NCBI GenBank assembly: GCA_023433465.1
Contig: JAEZCR010000247.1
Location: forward strand, 1-64,000
Length of the DNA stretch: 64,000 nucleotides
From: Pseudomonadota bacterium
Lineage (GTDB): Bacteria; Pseudomonadota; Gammaproteobacteria; Steroidobacterales; Steroidobacteraceae
Reading direction: 5' to 3'
Shown in pieces: positions 33,412-42,406 of this stretch; position 1 is the first letter of the stretch; each line of letters opens with the position of its first letter. The notes below the pieces were generated by a model. That model worked only from the letters and a program-made list of their open reading frames with translations, had not been told where the DNA came from and ran no database searches. Both the position numbers and the translations under genes were made by a program.

Positions 33412-34548
33412 ATGCACATCGTCGACGCAACACTGCTGTACTCACCGACCAGTGGCGGCGTCAAGCGCTATCTGCTCGCCAAACAGGAATGGCTTCGCTC
33501 GCGCAGCAACTGGCGCCACAGCATCGTGGTTCCCGGTGAGACGGACCAGCACACGCCGGATGGCGTATCGACGGTCGCCGGACGCCTTGTGCCGGGCACA
33601 TTCAACTACCGTCTGCCGCTGAACCCATTGCGCTGGGCCCGCGCCATCGACCGGCTCGAGCCCGACATCATCGAGATCGGCGACGTCTTCCATCCAGCCT
33701 GGGCCGCCGCGAGCGTGGCGCACCGTCGCGGGATTCCGCTCATCGCGTTCTATCACTCGAACATTCCGATGCTCGCGGGCCGTCGCCTCGGCATCGCCGT
33801 CCAGAAGCTGTTCGAGTGGCACGTGCGCCAGACGTATCAGCGCTGCGACCAGGTTTTCGCGCCGAGCCGCTACATGTGCGATTACCTGCACGAACTCGGC
33901 ATCACGCATGCGAGCGTGCAGCCGCTCGGCGTCGACCTCGAGACGTTTTCCCCAGTGCGGCGCGGACGCGATCTGCGCGCCGAGCTCGCACTCGGGAAGA
34001 ACACACGGCTGCTCGTGTTCGCGGGGCGTTTTTCGCAGGAGAAGAACATCCCGATCCTCGTCGACGCGTTCGGCAGACTCGGATCGCCTTACCACCTGCT
34101 GCTCGTGGGCGGCGCCGAACGCGGCCGCGTGGGCAACGTCACGCGTTTGCCTTACTGCCGCGACAACCGCGAGCTCGCGGGGATGATGGCGTCCGCGGAC
34201 GCCGTGGTGCATGCGGGTACACACGAGACGTTCGGGCTCGTGGTCCTCGAGGCGATGGCCTGCGGACGCGCGGTGGTCGGCATGCGCGCGGGCGCCATCC
34301 CGGAGCTCATCGATCCCGGCGCGGGGATCCTGGCGGATCCGCACGACGACCCGTCGGTCTGCGCCGCGAATCTCGCCGCGGCGATCGACTCGCTGTACGA
34401 ACGCGACCTGGAAGCGATCGGCGCGGCGGCGCGACGGCACGTCGCGGCTAACTACAGCTGGTCACGCACGCTGCAGGCGCTGATGGGGAGTTACCAGGAG
34501 GCGATCGGAGTGAAACTACTGCCGATCGGGAACGCGCTGGCGGATTAA
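33412..34548 (+). CDS. glycosyltransferase family 1 (GT4-like)
   Basis: 378 aa. GT-B fold with the N-terminal acceptor domain opening MHIVDATLLYSPTSGGVKRYL and a C-terminal nucleotide-sugar domain with HAGTHETFGLVVLEAMACGRAVV (the E(x)7E motif). It transfers a sugar to an acceptor, perhaps in exopolysaccharide, lipid or glycan synthesis. It stands alone, with an inverted repeat downstream (34562-34665). Donor and acceptor are unknown. Confidence 0.93.
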   Translation: MHIVDATLLYSPTSGGVKRYLLAKQEWLRSRSNWRHSIVVPGETDQHTPDGVSTVAGRLVPGTFNYRLPLNPLRWARAIDRLEPDIIEIGDVFHPAWAAASVAHRRGIPLIAFYHSNIPMLAGRRLGIAVQKLFEWHVRQTYQRCDQVFAPSRYMCDYLHELGITHASVQPLGVDLETFSPVRRGRDLRAELALGKNTRLLVFAGRFSQEKNIPILVDAFGRLGSPYHLLLVGGAERGRVGNVTRLPYCRDNRELAGMMASADAVVHAGTHETFGLVVLEAMACGRAVVGMRAGAIPELIDPGAGILADPHDDPSVCAANLAAAIDSLYERDLEAIGAAARRHVAANYSWSRTLQALMGSYQEAIGVKLLPIGNALAD

Positions 34549-34561
34549 GGAAATATGAAAT

Positions 34562-34665
34562 ATGGGGGCAGCCCCCCTTTCCTGGCAAAAGGGGTCAGTC
34601 CTTGTCACACCAGTTCAGTGGACAAGGACTGACCCCTTTTGCTGGGAAAGGGGGGCTGCCCCCAT
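34562..34665. repeat. long inverted repeat (45-bp arms, 14-nt loop)
   Basis: Arms 34562-34606 and 34621-34665 are reverse complements with two mismatches (CCTGG opposite GCTGGG). The arms include GGGGGCAGCCCCCC and AAAAGGGGTCAGTCC. The element separates convergent genes (glycosyltransferase stop 34548, unknown gene stop 34686), so it could terminate transcription in both directions. It shares no obvious sequence with the 31932-32043 element apart from G-runs. Confidence 0.9.
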
Positions 34666-34685
34666 TCTCACCATTCTCATTCTTC

Positions 34686-35267
34686 TTAGATCCACCCCGA
34701 CCACTTCTGCAGGTATTCCTGCGCCCAGCGCGTGCCATCGAGTCCGCCGCCCATCCGCATCTGGTCCACGTAGTTCGTGAAGGTCCGCTGCAGTGCTTCC
34801 GCCCCGCCGAAGCGGCGCTCGAACTCCGTGATCGTCTCCGGCGGTCCACCGAGCACCGAGTAACGCATCTTCGTGTCGACGATGAGCAGGACGTCGGCGT
34901 TCGACGCCAGCAGGCAGGTCGGATTGGACACGAGCCGCACGCGCAGCCAGCGGCACAGCTCATCGTCGAGCTTGCCGGTGTGACGGAAGTGAGGCTTTGG
35001 CGCGGTCAGATTCGCGATGAAGAACTCGCCCGAGCACACGCTGTTCATGAAGCCGATGAGTCGCGCGGACTCGTTGAACCCGTCGTCGCCATCGGCGGGA
35101 TGGATGCCTTCGGGAAACGCGCGCGCATCGAGTGGCGCCTTCGGCCACCACACCTCGTTGCGCGGTTTCTTGGGCATGGGCGCGAAGCGCTTGCTCGCGA
35201 GCGAATCGAAACGCTTCTGCACCGCCGTGCGCTCGGCCGGCGTGAGATCACGCAACGCGACGTTCAT
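34686..35267 (-). CDS. conserved protein of unknown function in CobW/WD40 operon (193 aa)
   Basis: The protein opens MNVALRDLTPAERTAVQKRF and contains PKKPRNEVWWPKAPLDARAF, ESARLIGFMNSVCSGEFFIA and DETKMRYSVLGG-like (VDTKMRYSVLGGPP) sequence. There are no clear membrane helices or signal. Its ATG at 35267 overlaps the stop of the WD40 gene by 4 bp, and the WD40 gene follows CobW, so three genes form one operon. I do not recognise the family. The context suggests a role alongside a metallochaperone. Confidence 0.7.
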   Translation of the reverse strand: MNVALRDLTPAERTAVQKRFDSLASKRFAPMPKKPRNEVWWPKAPLDARAFPEGIHPADGDDGFNESARLIGFMNSVCSGEFFIANLTAPKPHFRHTGKLDDELCRWLRVRLVSNPTCLLASNADVLLIVDTKMRYSVLGGPPETITEFERRFGGAEALQRTFTNYVDQMRMGGGLDGTRWAQEYLQKWSGWI

Positions 35268-36304
35268 CGCGCCACCAGCTCGTAAACGGTCAGGCATCCC
35301 TTCTTGTCGCCGGCCAACAATCGTTTGCCGTCCGGCGACCAGCGGACGACGCTGACCTCCTCGTCGAGCAGCTGCACGTCGATCGGTTGCGTGGTCTTGC
35401 CCGGGCGCCACAACGAGAGGCGCCAGTCGCGCCCGCCGCTGACGAAGTGCTCGCCGCCCGGCTGCCACGCGAACGAATCGACCCTTTCGGTGTGTCCCGA
35501 CAACACGATCGGCCGCGAGCCCTCGGGGCCGCGGCCACTGAAATCCCACAGCACGATGTCATTCCCCGCGCATGACGCGAGGTAACGGCTGTCGTCTCTC
35601 CAGCCCACCAGGTCGAGTTTCCCTTCGTATCCGCGCATCTGTGAATCTTTGCCAGTCGAACGATTCCAGAAATGCAGCGAGCCATCGGCCATGCCGCTGG
35701 CGAGGAACCGTCCATTGCCGCTGAAGTTTACCGTGAGGCATGCGGCAGGCCATTTGTAGCGGCGGGTCTCGTAGCGGGATCTGTCGACTCGGTACACGGC
35801 AATTTCGCCGTTAAGGGCAACACCTAGATCGTTTCCGGGGCGATCGAACGCAAGCGCGACGGCCGTCGAGGTGTTAGGTGAAAAAGCATGGACCTTTTCC
35901 CCCGTAGGGGACCAAAGCGTGACGGATTTCCCGGCGGCGCTCGCCAGCAGCTCGCCACTCGGAGACCAGGCCAGGGCCTGGGTCGCCGTGGGAGCGGGCT
36001 TGAAGCGCTCGAGTTGTTTGCCGGTCCCGGTGTCCCACAACGCGATCGAACCGTCCTGCCCCGACGTGGCGCAGACGTTCGCGCGCGGCCGCCAGGCGAT
36101 CGCGAGCGTGCCCAGCATGTGTTCGCCGAGAGTCTCGAGCGCCAGCGCCCCGTCGCTGAGCCGCGCGAGGGCGACCTTGCCCTCGCCGCCGGCGATCGCG
36201 AGAGTCGCGTTATCCGGCCCCCAGACGCATTCGGCGACGTAGTCGTCGAGCTGCGCGGAGGCGCGCGGCTCCAGCCTGAAGGACAAGGAGTTCTTTACGG
36301 CCAT
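35264..36304 (-). CDS. WD40 repeat protein
   Basis: 346 aa with about seven degenerate WD40 units (for example SIALWDTGTGKQL, SVTLWSPTGEKV, DIVLWDFSGRGPEG, LSLWRPGK), forming a predicted beta-propeller that mediates protein contacts. The start MAVKNSLSF at 36304 is chosen since it is 1 bp after the CobW stop. No signal peptide is visible, so it is probably cytoplasmic, a likely partner of the CobW GTPase encoded just before it. Confidence 0.88.
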   Translation of the reverse strand: MAVKNSLSFRLEPRASAQLDDYVAECVWGPDNATLAIAGGEGKVALARLSDGALALETLGEHMLGTLAIAWRPRANVCATSGQDGSIALWDTGTGKQLERFKPAPTATQALAWSPSGELLASAAGKSVTLWSPTGEKVHAFSPNTSTAVALAFDRPGNDLGVALNGEIAVYRVDRSRYETRRYKWPAACLTVNFSGNGRFLASGMADGSLHFWNRSTGKDSQMRGYEGKLDLVGWRDDSRYLASCAGNDIVLWDFSGRGPEGSRPIVLSGHTERVDSFAWQPGGEHFVSGGRDWRLSLWRPGKTTQPIDVQLLDEEVSVVRWSPDGKRLLAGDKKGCLTVYELVAR

Positions 36305-36305
36305 C

Positions 36306-37736
36306 TCAATTCTTCGCGACCGCGGATTCGAAGCCGGCTTCGAGTTCCGCGCGATCGAGCCCGCGCCCGATGAACACCAGGCGGTTCTCGCGCGGCCCCG
36401 AGCCCCAGGGCCGCTCGGCCTGCGCATCGATCATCATGTGAACGCCGTGGAATACCTGGCGGCGTTCCTCGCCCTTGACGTTGAGCACACCCTTCATCCG
36501 GAAGATGTCCTGTCCGCGCGTCTTGAGTAGATAGTCCAGCCACTGGTTGAGCTTCACGGGGTCGAGCGGCCGCGGATCGGTGATGCCGATGGAGCCGATC
36601 TCGTCCTCGTGGTGGTGCGAGGCGAAGCGGCGCTCCGCCGCGGGCCGCTGGCCGGCGAGGTGCAATCCGAACTCGAGCGGATGGTGCTCGAAGAACAACG
36701 CGTAGGCGCCAGGCTTCGTCACGCGCAGCGTGAAATCGGCGCCCGCGTGGGAGATGTCGATGGCGTAATGGCCCTGCATCGCGTCGATCGAGCCGTGGCA
36801 GCTCACCACCGTCGCGGGCTCCGCGAACAGGCGCACGGCCGGTTCGATGGCGGCCCGCAGGGCCTCGGGCGTCGGCCCGGCGAGCGGCAGCACGGCGAGC
36901 TCGAGATCCTCGTGCTGGTGATCTCCGTGGCCGTGGTCATGATCGTGGTCATGATCGTGACCGTGCCCATGTTCGTGCGCGTGGCCATGCTCGTGCGTGT
37001 GATCGTCGTGTTCGCCCGCCGCCTTGAGTAGATAGTCCCCCTCCGTGAGCTGGTATACGCCGCCCCACTCGAAGGGATACTCCGGTTCGAGGAACGAATC
37101 GTTCACGCTGAGCGCGCGCTGGAGGTCGAACGCGCCGACCTCGAGCACCTTGTCGATGGCGACGTCCGCGTTCTTCGTGCGGAAGATCTTCGCGGTTCCG
37201 TTGATGCCGCGGATGCGCCGCTCGATACGCTCGAGCGCGGCCGGCTCGACCAGGTCCACCTTGTTGAGCAGCACGACGTCCGCGAATGCCACCTGCTCCG
37301 CCGGTTCGTTGAGCTCGTCGACGTGTTTCTCGAAGTGTTTCGCATCGACCATCGTCACGATGGCGTCGAGCGAAAACTTGTTCTTCAGGTCGTCGTCGAG
37401 GAAGAACGTCTGCGCCACCGGGCCCGGATCGGCCATGCCCGTGGTCTCGATGATGATGTAGTCGAAGCGGTCACGGCGCTTCATCAGCTGGCCCAGGATG
37501 CGGATCAGGTCGCCGCGCACCGTGCAGCAGATGCAGCCGTTGTTGGTTTCGAAGAGCTCTTCCTCGGCGCCGATGACGAGCTCGCTGTCGACGCCGACTT
37601 CGCCGAATTCGTTTTCGATGACCGCGATGCGCTTGCCGTGTTTCTCGGTGAGGATGCGGTTCAAGAGCGTGGTTTTTCCCGAGCCAAGGAAGCCCGTGAG
37701 TACCGTGACCGGTACGCGTGCAGGAGTGAGTGACAT
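36306..37736 (-). CDS. CobW/G3E family GTP-binding metallochaperone with His-rich linker
   Basis: 476 aa. GTP-binding loop GFLGSGKTT (15-23), the CxCC metal motif (GCICC, 67-71), NKVD, and a CobW C-terminal domain. Between the two domains lies a His/Asp/Gly-rich stretch (about 244-275) made of HEHGHxHEHGHGH-type repeats, a likely zinc, nickel or cobalt binding tract. It is longer than YjiA-type proteins (about 320 aa). G3E proteins insert or deliver metal to target enzymes. WD40 and unknown genes follow in the operon. Which metal is unknown; a Zur-like box was not found. Confidence 0.92.
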   Translation of the reverse strand: MSLTPARVPVTVLTGFLGSGKTTLLNRILTEKHGKRIAVIENEFGEVGVDSELVIGAEEELFETNNGCICCTVRGDLIRILGQLMKRRDRFDYIIIETTGMADPGPVAQTFFLDDDLKNKFSLDAIVTMVDAKHFEKHVDELNEPAEQVAFADVVLLNKVDLVEPAALERIERRIRGINGTAKIFRTKNADVAIDKVLEVGAFDLQRALSVNDSFLEPEYPFEWGGVYQLTEGDYLLKAAGEHDDHTHEHGHAHEHGHGHDHDHDHDHGHGDHQHEDLELAVLPLAGPTPEALRAAIEPAVRLFAEPATVVSCHGSIDAMQGHYAIDISHAGADFTLRVTKPGAYALFFEHHPLEFGLHLAGQRPAAERRFASHHHEDEIGSIGITDPRPLDPVKLNQWLDYLLKTRGQDIFRMKGVLNVKGEERRQVFHGVHMMIDAQAERPWGSGPRENRLVFIGRGLDRAELEAGFESAVAKN

Positions 37737-37754
37737 GCCCGCGATTATACGGGG

Positions 37755-38147
37755 CTAGCGCCGCCCCAGATTCGCCCGGATCCACGCACCGAGCTGCTTC
37801 TCCGAAATCTCGCCGGCAGCCAACGCCAGAATCGTCGCGATTGCATCGAGTGGATCCGCCCGGAGTCGCTTCCCGTTGATGGCGAGAAAGAGACCTATGG
37901 CCAGGAAGGCCGCGCGCTTGTTGCCGTCCACGAAGGGGTGATTCTTCGCGATACCGAATCCGTAGGCCGCGGCCAGCGTGGCCAGGTCCGACTCGGATTC
38001 GTACATGAATTGGTTACGAGGCCGGTCCAACGCGGAATCAAGCAGGCCCGTGTCGCGAATGCCTCGCGGCCCACCAAAAAGCGCGAGACTTTCTTCGTGA
38101 AGGATCAACAGCGCGGCCCTGTCGATCCATCGGGGCGAACGCTTCAT
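37755..38147 (-). CDS. doc: Doc-like toxin (Fic/Doc family)
   Basis: 130 aa with the Fic motif HPFVDGNKR (70-78), the canonical HxFx(D/N)GNKR of Doc proteins, which use nucleotides to modify translation targets such as EF-Tu. RWIDRAALLILHEESLALFG is a typical Doc N-terminus. The start overlaps the antitoxin stop by 4 bp (ATGA), the classic order in toxin-antitoxin operons. The window has no prophage. Activity is inferred from the family. Confidence 0.92.
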   Translation of the reverse strand: MKRSPRWIDRAALLILHEESLALFGGPRGIRDTGLLDSALDRPRNQFMYESESDLATLAAAYGFGIAKNHPFVDGNKRAAFLAIGLFLAINGKRLRADPLDAIATILALAAGEISEKQLGAWIRANLGRR

Positions 38148-38368
38148 TTGGCCAGTGCTTTGAACGTATCCCGGTATTCCTTCATGAACTCGCGACCCTT
38201 CTCCACCTGGGCCGCAACCTTGGGATCGAAAGGAGTAAGCAGGTACCCCTCGGCGGTTTCAGCGACGTGCAGAACGTCGCCTCGCTGCACTTTCATGCGT
38301 GCAAGCATCTCCTTGGGGATGACCACGCCCGTCGAAGTGCCGATCGCAGTCAGTTTCAGGGGTTTCAT
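38144..38368 (-). CDS. AbrB/MazE-like antitoxin for Doc
   Basis: 74 aa: KLTAIGTSTGVVIPKEMLARMKVQRGD is a swapped-hairpin AbrB/SpoVT DNA-binding domain, followed by a helical tail (VAAQVEKGREFMKEYRDTF) that probably inhibits the toxin. Doc is more often paired with Phd-type antitoxins, so an AbrB-type partner is a variant. It is the first gene of the pair and probably autoregulates through the palindrome just upstream at 38388-38399. Confidence 0.9.
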   Translation of the reverse strand: MKPLKLTAIGTSTGVVIPKEMLARMKVQRGDVLHVAETAEGYLLTPFDPKVAAQVEKGREFMKEYRDTFKALAK

Positions 38369-38387
38369 GAGGAGCGTCTCGCCATAG

Positions 38388-38399
38388 GTATGAGCATAC
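38388..38399. promoter_or_regulatory. candidate operator of the Doc/AbrB operon
   Basis: GTATG-AG-CATAC (arms 38388-38392 and 38395-38399) lies 20 bp upstream of the antitoxin ATG. It is AT-rich against GC-rich surroundings, as is common at toxin-antitoxin promoters. Autoregulation by the AbrB-type protein is inferred. Confidence 0.5.
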
Positions 38400-38490
38400 T
38401 AATGGGGCCGGCCGGGGTCCGCCAGCCTGTGGATGGCATCCGTGACGGGTTCCGCGGTCGCGGTGCCCGCGTGCGTCTCGCCTTCCCCGT

Positions 38491-39906
38491 TCATCCGGTG
38501 CGGTATACCCACTCGATCAACGCGTCATGCGCCCCCGTGCCGCGCGCCGCGTTCGGATGATTGATGAACGCGACGACCACGTAGCGCTTGCCGCTCGCCG
38601 CGCGCACGTAACCTGCGATCGAACGCGTGTCCTCCAGCAGCCCGGTCTTCATGTGCGCCGAGCCCACGGGCACGTTGCGCCGCTGCATGGTCCCATCGAC
38701 GCCCGCGATCGGCAGCGACGACATGAGCTCGGGCATCCACTGGCTCTGCCACGCGTCGGCGAGCACGTTGGCGAGCGAGCGGGCCGAGATGCGCTCGACA
38801 CGCGACAGACCGCAGCCGTTCTCGAGCACGAGCTCTGGCGCCGCGATGCCGCGCGCCGCGAGCAGGCCGCGCACCGCGTTCGCGCCGCGCGTGAAATTGC
38901 CGGGCTCGCCGCCCGCCGCGCCCATGGTGAGGAAGAGCTGCTGGGTCATCACGTTGTTGGAGTACTTGTTGATGTCGCGGATCAGCTGCGCGAGCGGCGG
39001 CGAGTCCAGCGCCGCGATGAGCCGGGCCGCGCCCGGCGCCGCGCCGTCGCGCGCCTTCCCGGTCCACGTGCCGCCCTGTCGCTCCCACATCGCGCGGAAC
39101 ACCGCGCCGAAGTAGTTGGTGTGGTCGAGCGCTCCCAGGTAGATGGATCGCTCGCCGCAGTCGAGCGGGAAGACGCCGGCGAACCTCAGGCTCATGGGAT
39201 CGGAGAGATCGGCGCGCAGCTTCCCGCGCCAATTGCCGCAGGGACCCGCGACGGCGGGCACGGTGCGCGGCGCGCGCAGTCCCGCCACGTCGGGCACGAC
39301 TACGACGTGCGCGACGTTCGCCGCGACATCCGGCACGAACGTCACCGCGATCGACTTGAAGTTCACGAGCAGCGCATCGGGCCCGACGTTGTACGCGCGC
39401 CCTTCCTCTCCGTCGAACTGCGCGGGGTCATGTTCCACGGGCTCGAACAACGTGCGATCGAGGATGATGTCGCCGCCGATCTCGCGGATGCCGAACCCGC
39501 GCACGCGATTCGCGAGCAGCCACAGGTTTTCGATGACGAGCTTGGGGTCGCCGCCCCCGCGCACGAACAGGTCGCCGCGCAGCACGCCCTTGCTGACGGG
39601 GGCATTGGTCAGCACCTCCGTCCGGAACGTGAACGCCGGGCCCAGCAGGTGCAGCGACGCGTACGTCGTCACGAGCTTCATCGTGCTCGCGGGATTCATG
39701 GCCTTGCCGTCATTCTCGGCGAAACGCAATGCACCGCCATCGAGCGGAATCACGATGGCCGCCGCGGCGTCGGCGGGAATTCGCGCCGTGCCGAGCCGCG
39801 CGGAATAGGCCTCCGGTGAAGGCGCCGCCGATGGCGCCTGGGCGGCCACGAAGGGCGCAAGCAGGAGTGCGCACAGAATGCGGGCGAGAACGCTGAATCG
39901 TCGCAT
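38491..39906 (-). CDS. dacB: D-alanyl-D-alanine carboxypeptidase/endopeptidase (PBP4)
   Basis: 471 aa with signal peptide MRRFSVLARILCALLLAPFVAA. The serine-protease motifs of PBP4 are all visible: SxxK (STMK, S74-K77), SxN (YSNN) and KTG (MKTG). A large insert between SxxK and SxN fits the class C family. It trims peptidoglycan peptides in the periplasm. The start at 39906 is preferred because the signal peptide begins there; an upstream extension reads into unrelated sequence. Confidence 0.93.
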   Translation of the reverse strand: MRRFSVLARILCALLLAPFVAAQAPSAAPSPEAYSARLGTARIPADAAAAIVIPLDGGALRFAENDGKAMNPASTMKLVTTYASLHLLGPAFTFRTEVLTNAPVSKGVLRGDLFVRGGGDPKLVIENLWLLANRVRGFGIREIGGDIILDRTLFEPVEHDPAQFDGEEGRAYNVGPDALLVNFKSIAVTFVPDVAANVAHVVVVPDVAGLRAPRTVPAVAGPCGNWRGKLRADLSDPMSLRFAGVFPLDCGERSIYLGALDHTNYFGAVFRAMWERQGGTWTGKARDGAAPGAARLIAALDSPPLAQLIRDINKYSNNVMTQQLFLTMGAAGGEPGNFTRGANAVRGLLAARGIAAPELVLENGCGLSRVERISARSLANVLADAWQSQWMPELMSSLPIAGVDGTMQRRNVPVGSAHMKTGLLEDTRSIAGYVRAASGKRYVVVAFINHPNAARGTGAHDALIEWVYRTG

Positions 39907-40096
39907 TACGTCATTGCAGACGGCGCGCGGCCGCCCGTCAACCTTGGACATATGCCGGCAGTGTCCCGAGCCGTGGAGCCCACGGAACCGCGCGAATCGG
40001 GAGTCAATGGGACGTAGCATGGAGTCGAGGGCAAACCTTCATTCTTCATGTTTGTTTCGGTTAGATTCGCAACACCGCAACCGGGGGGATCCACTC

Positions 40097-42391
40097 TTGC
40101 CGAGTCCAGCGCGCCACGCATGGGTGGCCTGTCTTGCTGTCGCCTTTTTGTCCTGCGCAGGCCAACTGGAAGCGCAGACCTTGTCCCGTCCGGAAGCGTT
40201 GCTCAGGAAGATGACGCTGGACGAGAAGATCGGACAGCTCGTCCAGCGCGCGGGCGGGCGCAGCAAGGCGCTCAATTCACGCCTCGACGACACCGAACTC
40301 GCGCGCGTGCGCGCCGGCGGCGTCGGTTCCTATCTGCACGTGGCCGGCGCCGAGCCGCTCGCGAAGCTGCAGAAGGTCGCGGTCGAGGAGTCGCGCCTCG
40401 GCATCCCCTTGTTGTTCGCGATGGACGTCGTGCACGGCTATCGCACGATCTTCCCGGTGCCGCTGGCCATGGCCGCGAGCTGGGCGCCCGAAGCGCAGGA
40501 GCGCGCCGCGCGTGTGGCCGCGGATGAATCGACGGCCGCGGGACTGCACTGGACCTTCGCGCCGATGGTCGATATCGCGCGCGATCCACGCTGGGGCCGC
40601 ATCGTCGAAGGCGCGGGCGAGGATCCCTACCTCGGCGCTCGCATGGCGGTGGCCCAGATCGCGGGTTACCAGGGCGGCAACGCGCTGCGTCCCGGCTCGC
40701 TCATGGCGACCGCCAAACACTTCGGCGCGTACGGCGCCGCGATCGGCGGCCGCGACTACAACACCGCGGACATCTCCGTGCGCACGCTGCAGGAGGTCTA
40801 TCTACCGCCGTTCTTCGCGTCGGCGCGCGCGGGCTCGGGCTCGTTCATGGTCGCGTTCAACGACATCGCGGGCGTGCCCACCACCGCGAACCGCGAACTG
40901 CTGCGCGGCCTGCTCCGCGAGAAATGGGGCTGGCAGGGACTGATGGTGTCCGACTGGGGCTCGATCGGCGAGCTGCTCAATCACGGCGTGGCGGCAGACC
41001 GCGCGGCGGCCGGCGTGCTCGCACTCGACGCGTCCGTCGACATGGACATGGTCGGCGGCGTGTACGCCGACGATCTCAAGGATGCGATCGCGAAGGATCC
41101 CATCCGGCTCAAGCTGCTCGACGAGGCGGTGCTGCGCATCCTGCGCGTGAAGGAGCAGCTCGGCCTGTTCGACGATCCGATGAAGTACCACGACGTCGAG
41201 CGCGAGGCGCGCGAGCTGCTCGCGCCGGAACACCGCGAGACGGCGCGCATGGTGGCGCGCCAGTCGATGGTGCTGCTCAAGAACGAGGGCAAACTACTGC
41301 CGCTCGATGCGGCGAAGCTGAAATCCATCGCGGTGATAGGCCAGCTCGCGAACGACGGGCTCTCGCAGCTCGGCTCGTGGCGCGCGCAGGGCAAGGCCGA
41401 GGACGTGGTCACGATCCTGAAGGGCATCACGGCCGCCGCGCCGAAGAATCTCAAGGTGCTTTCGGCGCAAGGCGCTGATCCGCGCAACGACGATCTCGCC
41501 GGCATACCCGCGGCCGTGAAGCTCGCGAAGAGCGCCGACGTCACGCTGCTCGTGATCGGCGAGGACTTCGACATGTCGGGTGAGGCGCGCAGCCGCTCGT
41601 CGATCGAACTACCCGCCAGCCAGCTCGAACTCGCCAGGCAGGTGCTCGCCACCGGCAAGCCGGTGGTGGTGCTGCTTTCGAACGGGCGGCCGCTCGCGAT
41701 GCCGGAGGTCGCGGAGAAGGCGCCGGCCATCCTCGAAACGTGGATGCTGGGCGTCGAAGCCGGTAACGCCGTGGCCGACGTGGTCTTTGGCAAGTACTCA
41801 CCCGCGGGCCGCCTGCCCGCGGCGTTCCCGCGCACGACCGGCGCGGTGCCGTTCAACTACTCGGCGAACGCGACGGGCCGTCCGGCCGATCCGGATCTGT
41901 CGAAGGACACGGTGCGTTATCACGACCTGCCGATAACGCCGCTCTATCCATTCGGCCACGGCCTGACGTACAGCGAATTCCGCTACAAGGATCTCGCGCA
42001 GAGCGTGCGCGAGGCGGGACCGGGCGAGCGCATCGACATCTCGATCACGGTCGAGAACGTCGGCGGCGTGCCTTCCGATGAAGTCGTGCAGCTCTACGTT
42101 CGCGACCCGGTCGCGAGCATCGCGCGGCCGACGCTCGAGCTGCGCGGCTTCAAGCGCGTCGATCTCGGCGCGGGCGTCGCGAAGCGCGTGACCTTCAGTC
42201 TCACGCCCGAGCAGCTCGCGTTCTGGGGTCCGCGCGACCAGTGGATCGTCGAGGCGGGCCGTATCGATTTCTGGATCGGCGCTTCGTCGGCGGACCTGCG
42301 CGCGAGCGGATCGTTCGAAATCACGAAGACGCATTTCGTCACGGCGCCGGCCACGGCGCTGCCGACGCGTGTCACGGTCACCAACAACTAG
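40097..42391 (+). CDS. glycoside hydrolase family 3 (beta-glucosidase-type), exported
   Basis: 764 aa from a TTG start at 40097, chosen because GGGGGG lies 8 nt before it and a well-formed signal peptide follows (MPSPARHAWVACLAVAFLSCAG, cleaved near EAQ). ATG starts at 40007 or 40019 would place a long hydrophilic tail before the signal. The GH3 N-domain contains FAPMVDIARDPRWGR and KHFGAYGAA. The nucleophile motif is MVSDWGSIGEL. A C-terminal fibronectin-III-like domain follows. It likely releases glucose from beta-glucosides in the periplasm. A lactonase and a gluconate permease follow on the same strand. Confidence 0.9.
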   Translation: MPSPARHAWVACLAVAFLSCAGQLEAQTLSRPEALLRKMTLDEKIGQLVQRAGGRSKALNSRLDDTELARVRAGGVGSYLHVAGAEPLAKLQKVAVEESRLGIPLLFAMDVVHGYRTIFPVPLAMAASWAPEAQERAARVAADESTAAGLHWTFAPMVDIARDPRWGRIVEGAGEDPYLGARMAVAQIAGYQGGNALRPGSLMATAKHFGAYGAAIGGRDYNTADISVRTLQEVYLPPFFASARAGSGSFMVAFNDIAGVPTTANRELLRGLLREKWGWQGLMVSDWGSIGELLNHGVAADRAAAGVLALDASVDMDMVGGVYADDLKDAIAKDPIRLKLLDEAVLRILRVKEQLGLFDDPMKYHDVEREARELLAPEHRETARMVARQSMVLLKNEGKLLPLDAAKLKSIAVIGQLANDGLSQLGSWRAQGKAEDVVTILKGITAAAPKNLKVLSAQGADPRNDDLAGIPAAVKLAKSADVTLLVIGEDFDMSGEARSRSSIELPASQLELARQVLATGKPVVVLLSNGRPLAMPEVAEKAPAILETWMLGVEAGNAVADVVFGKYSPAGRLPAAFPRTTGAVPFNYSANATGRPADPDLSKDTVRYHDLPITPLYPFGHGLTYSEFRYKDLAQSVREAGPGERIDISITVENVGGVPSDEVVQLYVRDPVASIARPTLELRGFKRVDLGAGVAKRVTFSLTPEQLAFWGPRDQWIVEAGRIDFWIGASSADLRASGSFEITKTHFVTAPATALPTRVTVTNN

Positions 42392-42406
42392 ATGAAGGGG
42401 TATTCC

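Noticed and set aside
36900..37010. Tandem CATGATCGTGGTCATG-like repeats resembling a satellite or CRISPR-like array
   Set aside because: They are the codons of the His/Asp-rich tract inside the CobW gene (minus strand), in frame throughout.
42392..42406. ATG at 42392 as the lactonase start
   Set aside because: It directly follows the GH3 stop without a ribosome binding site, while the ATG at 42407 has AAGGGG and starts the lipoprotein signal.
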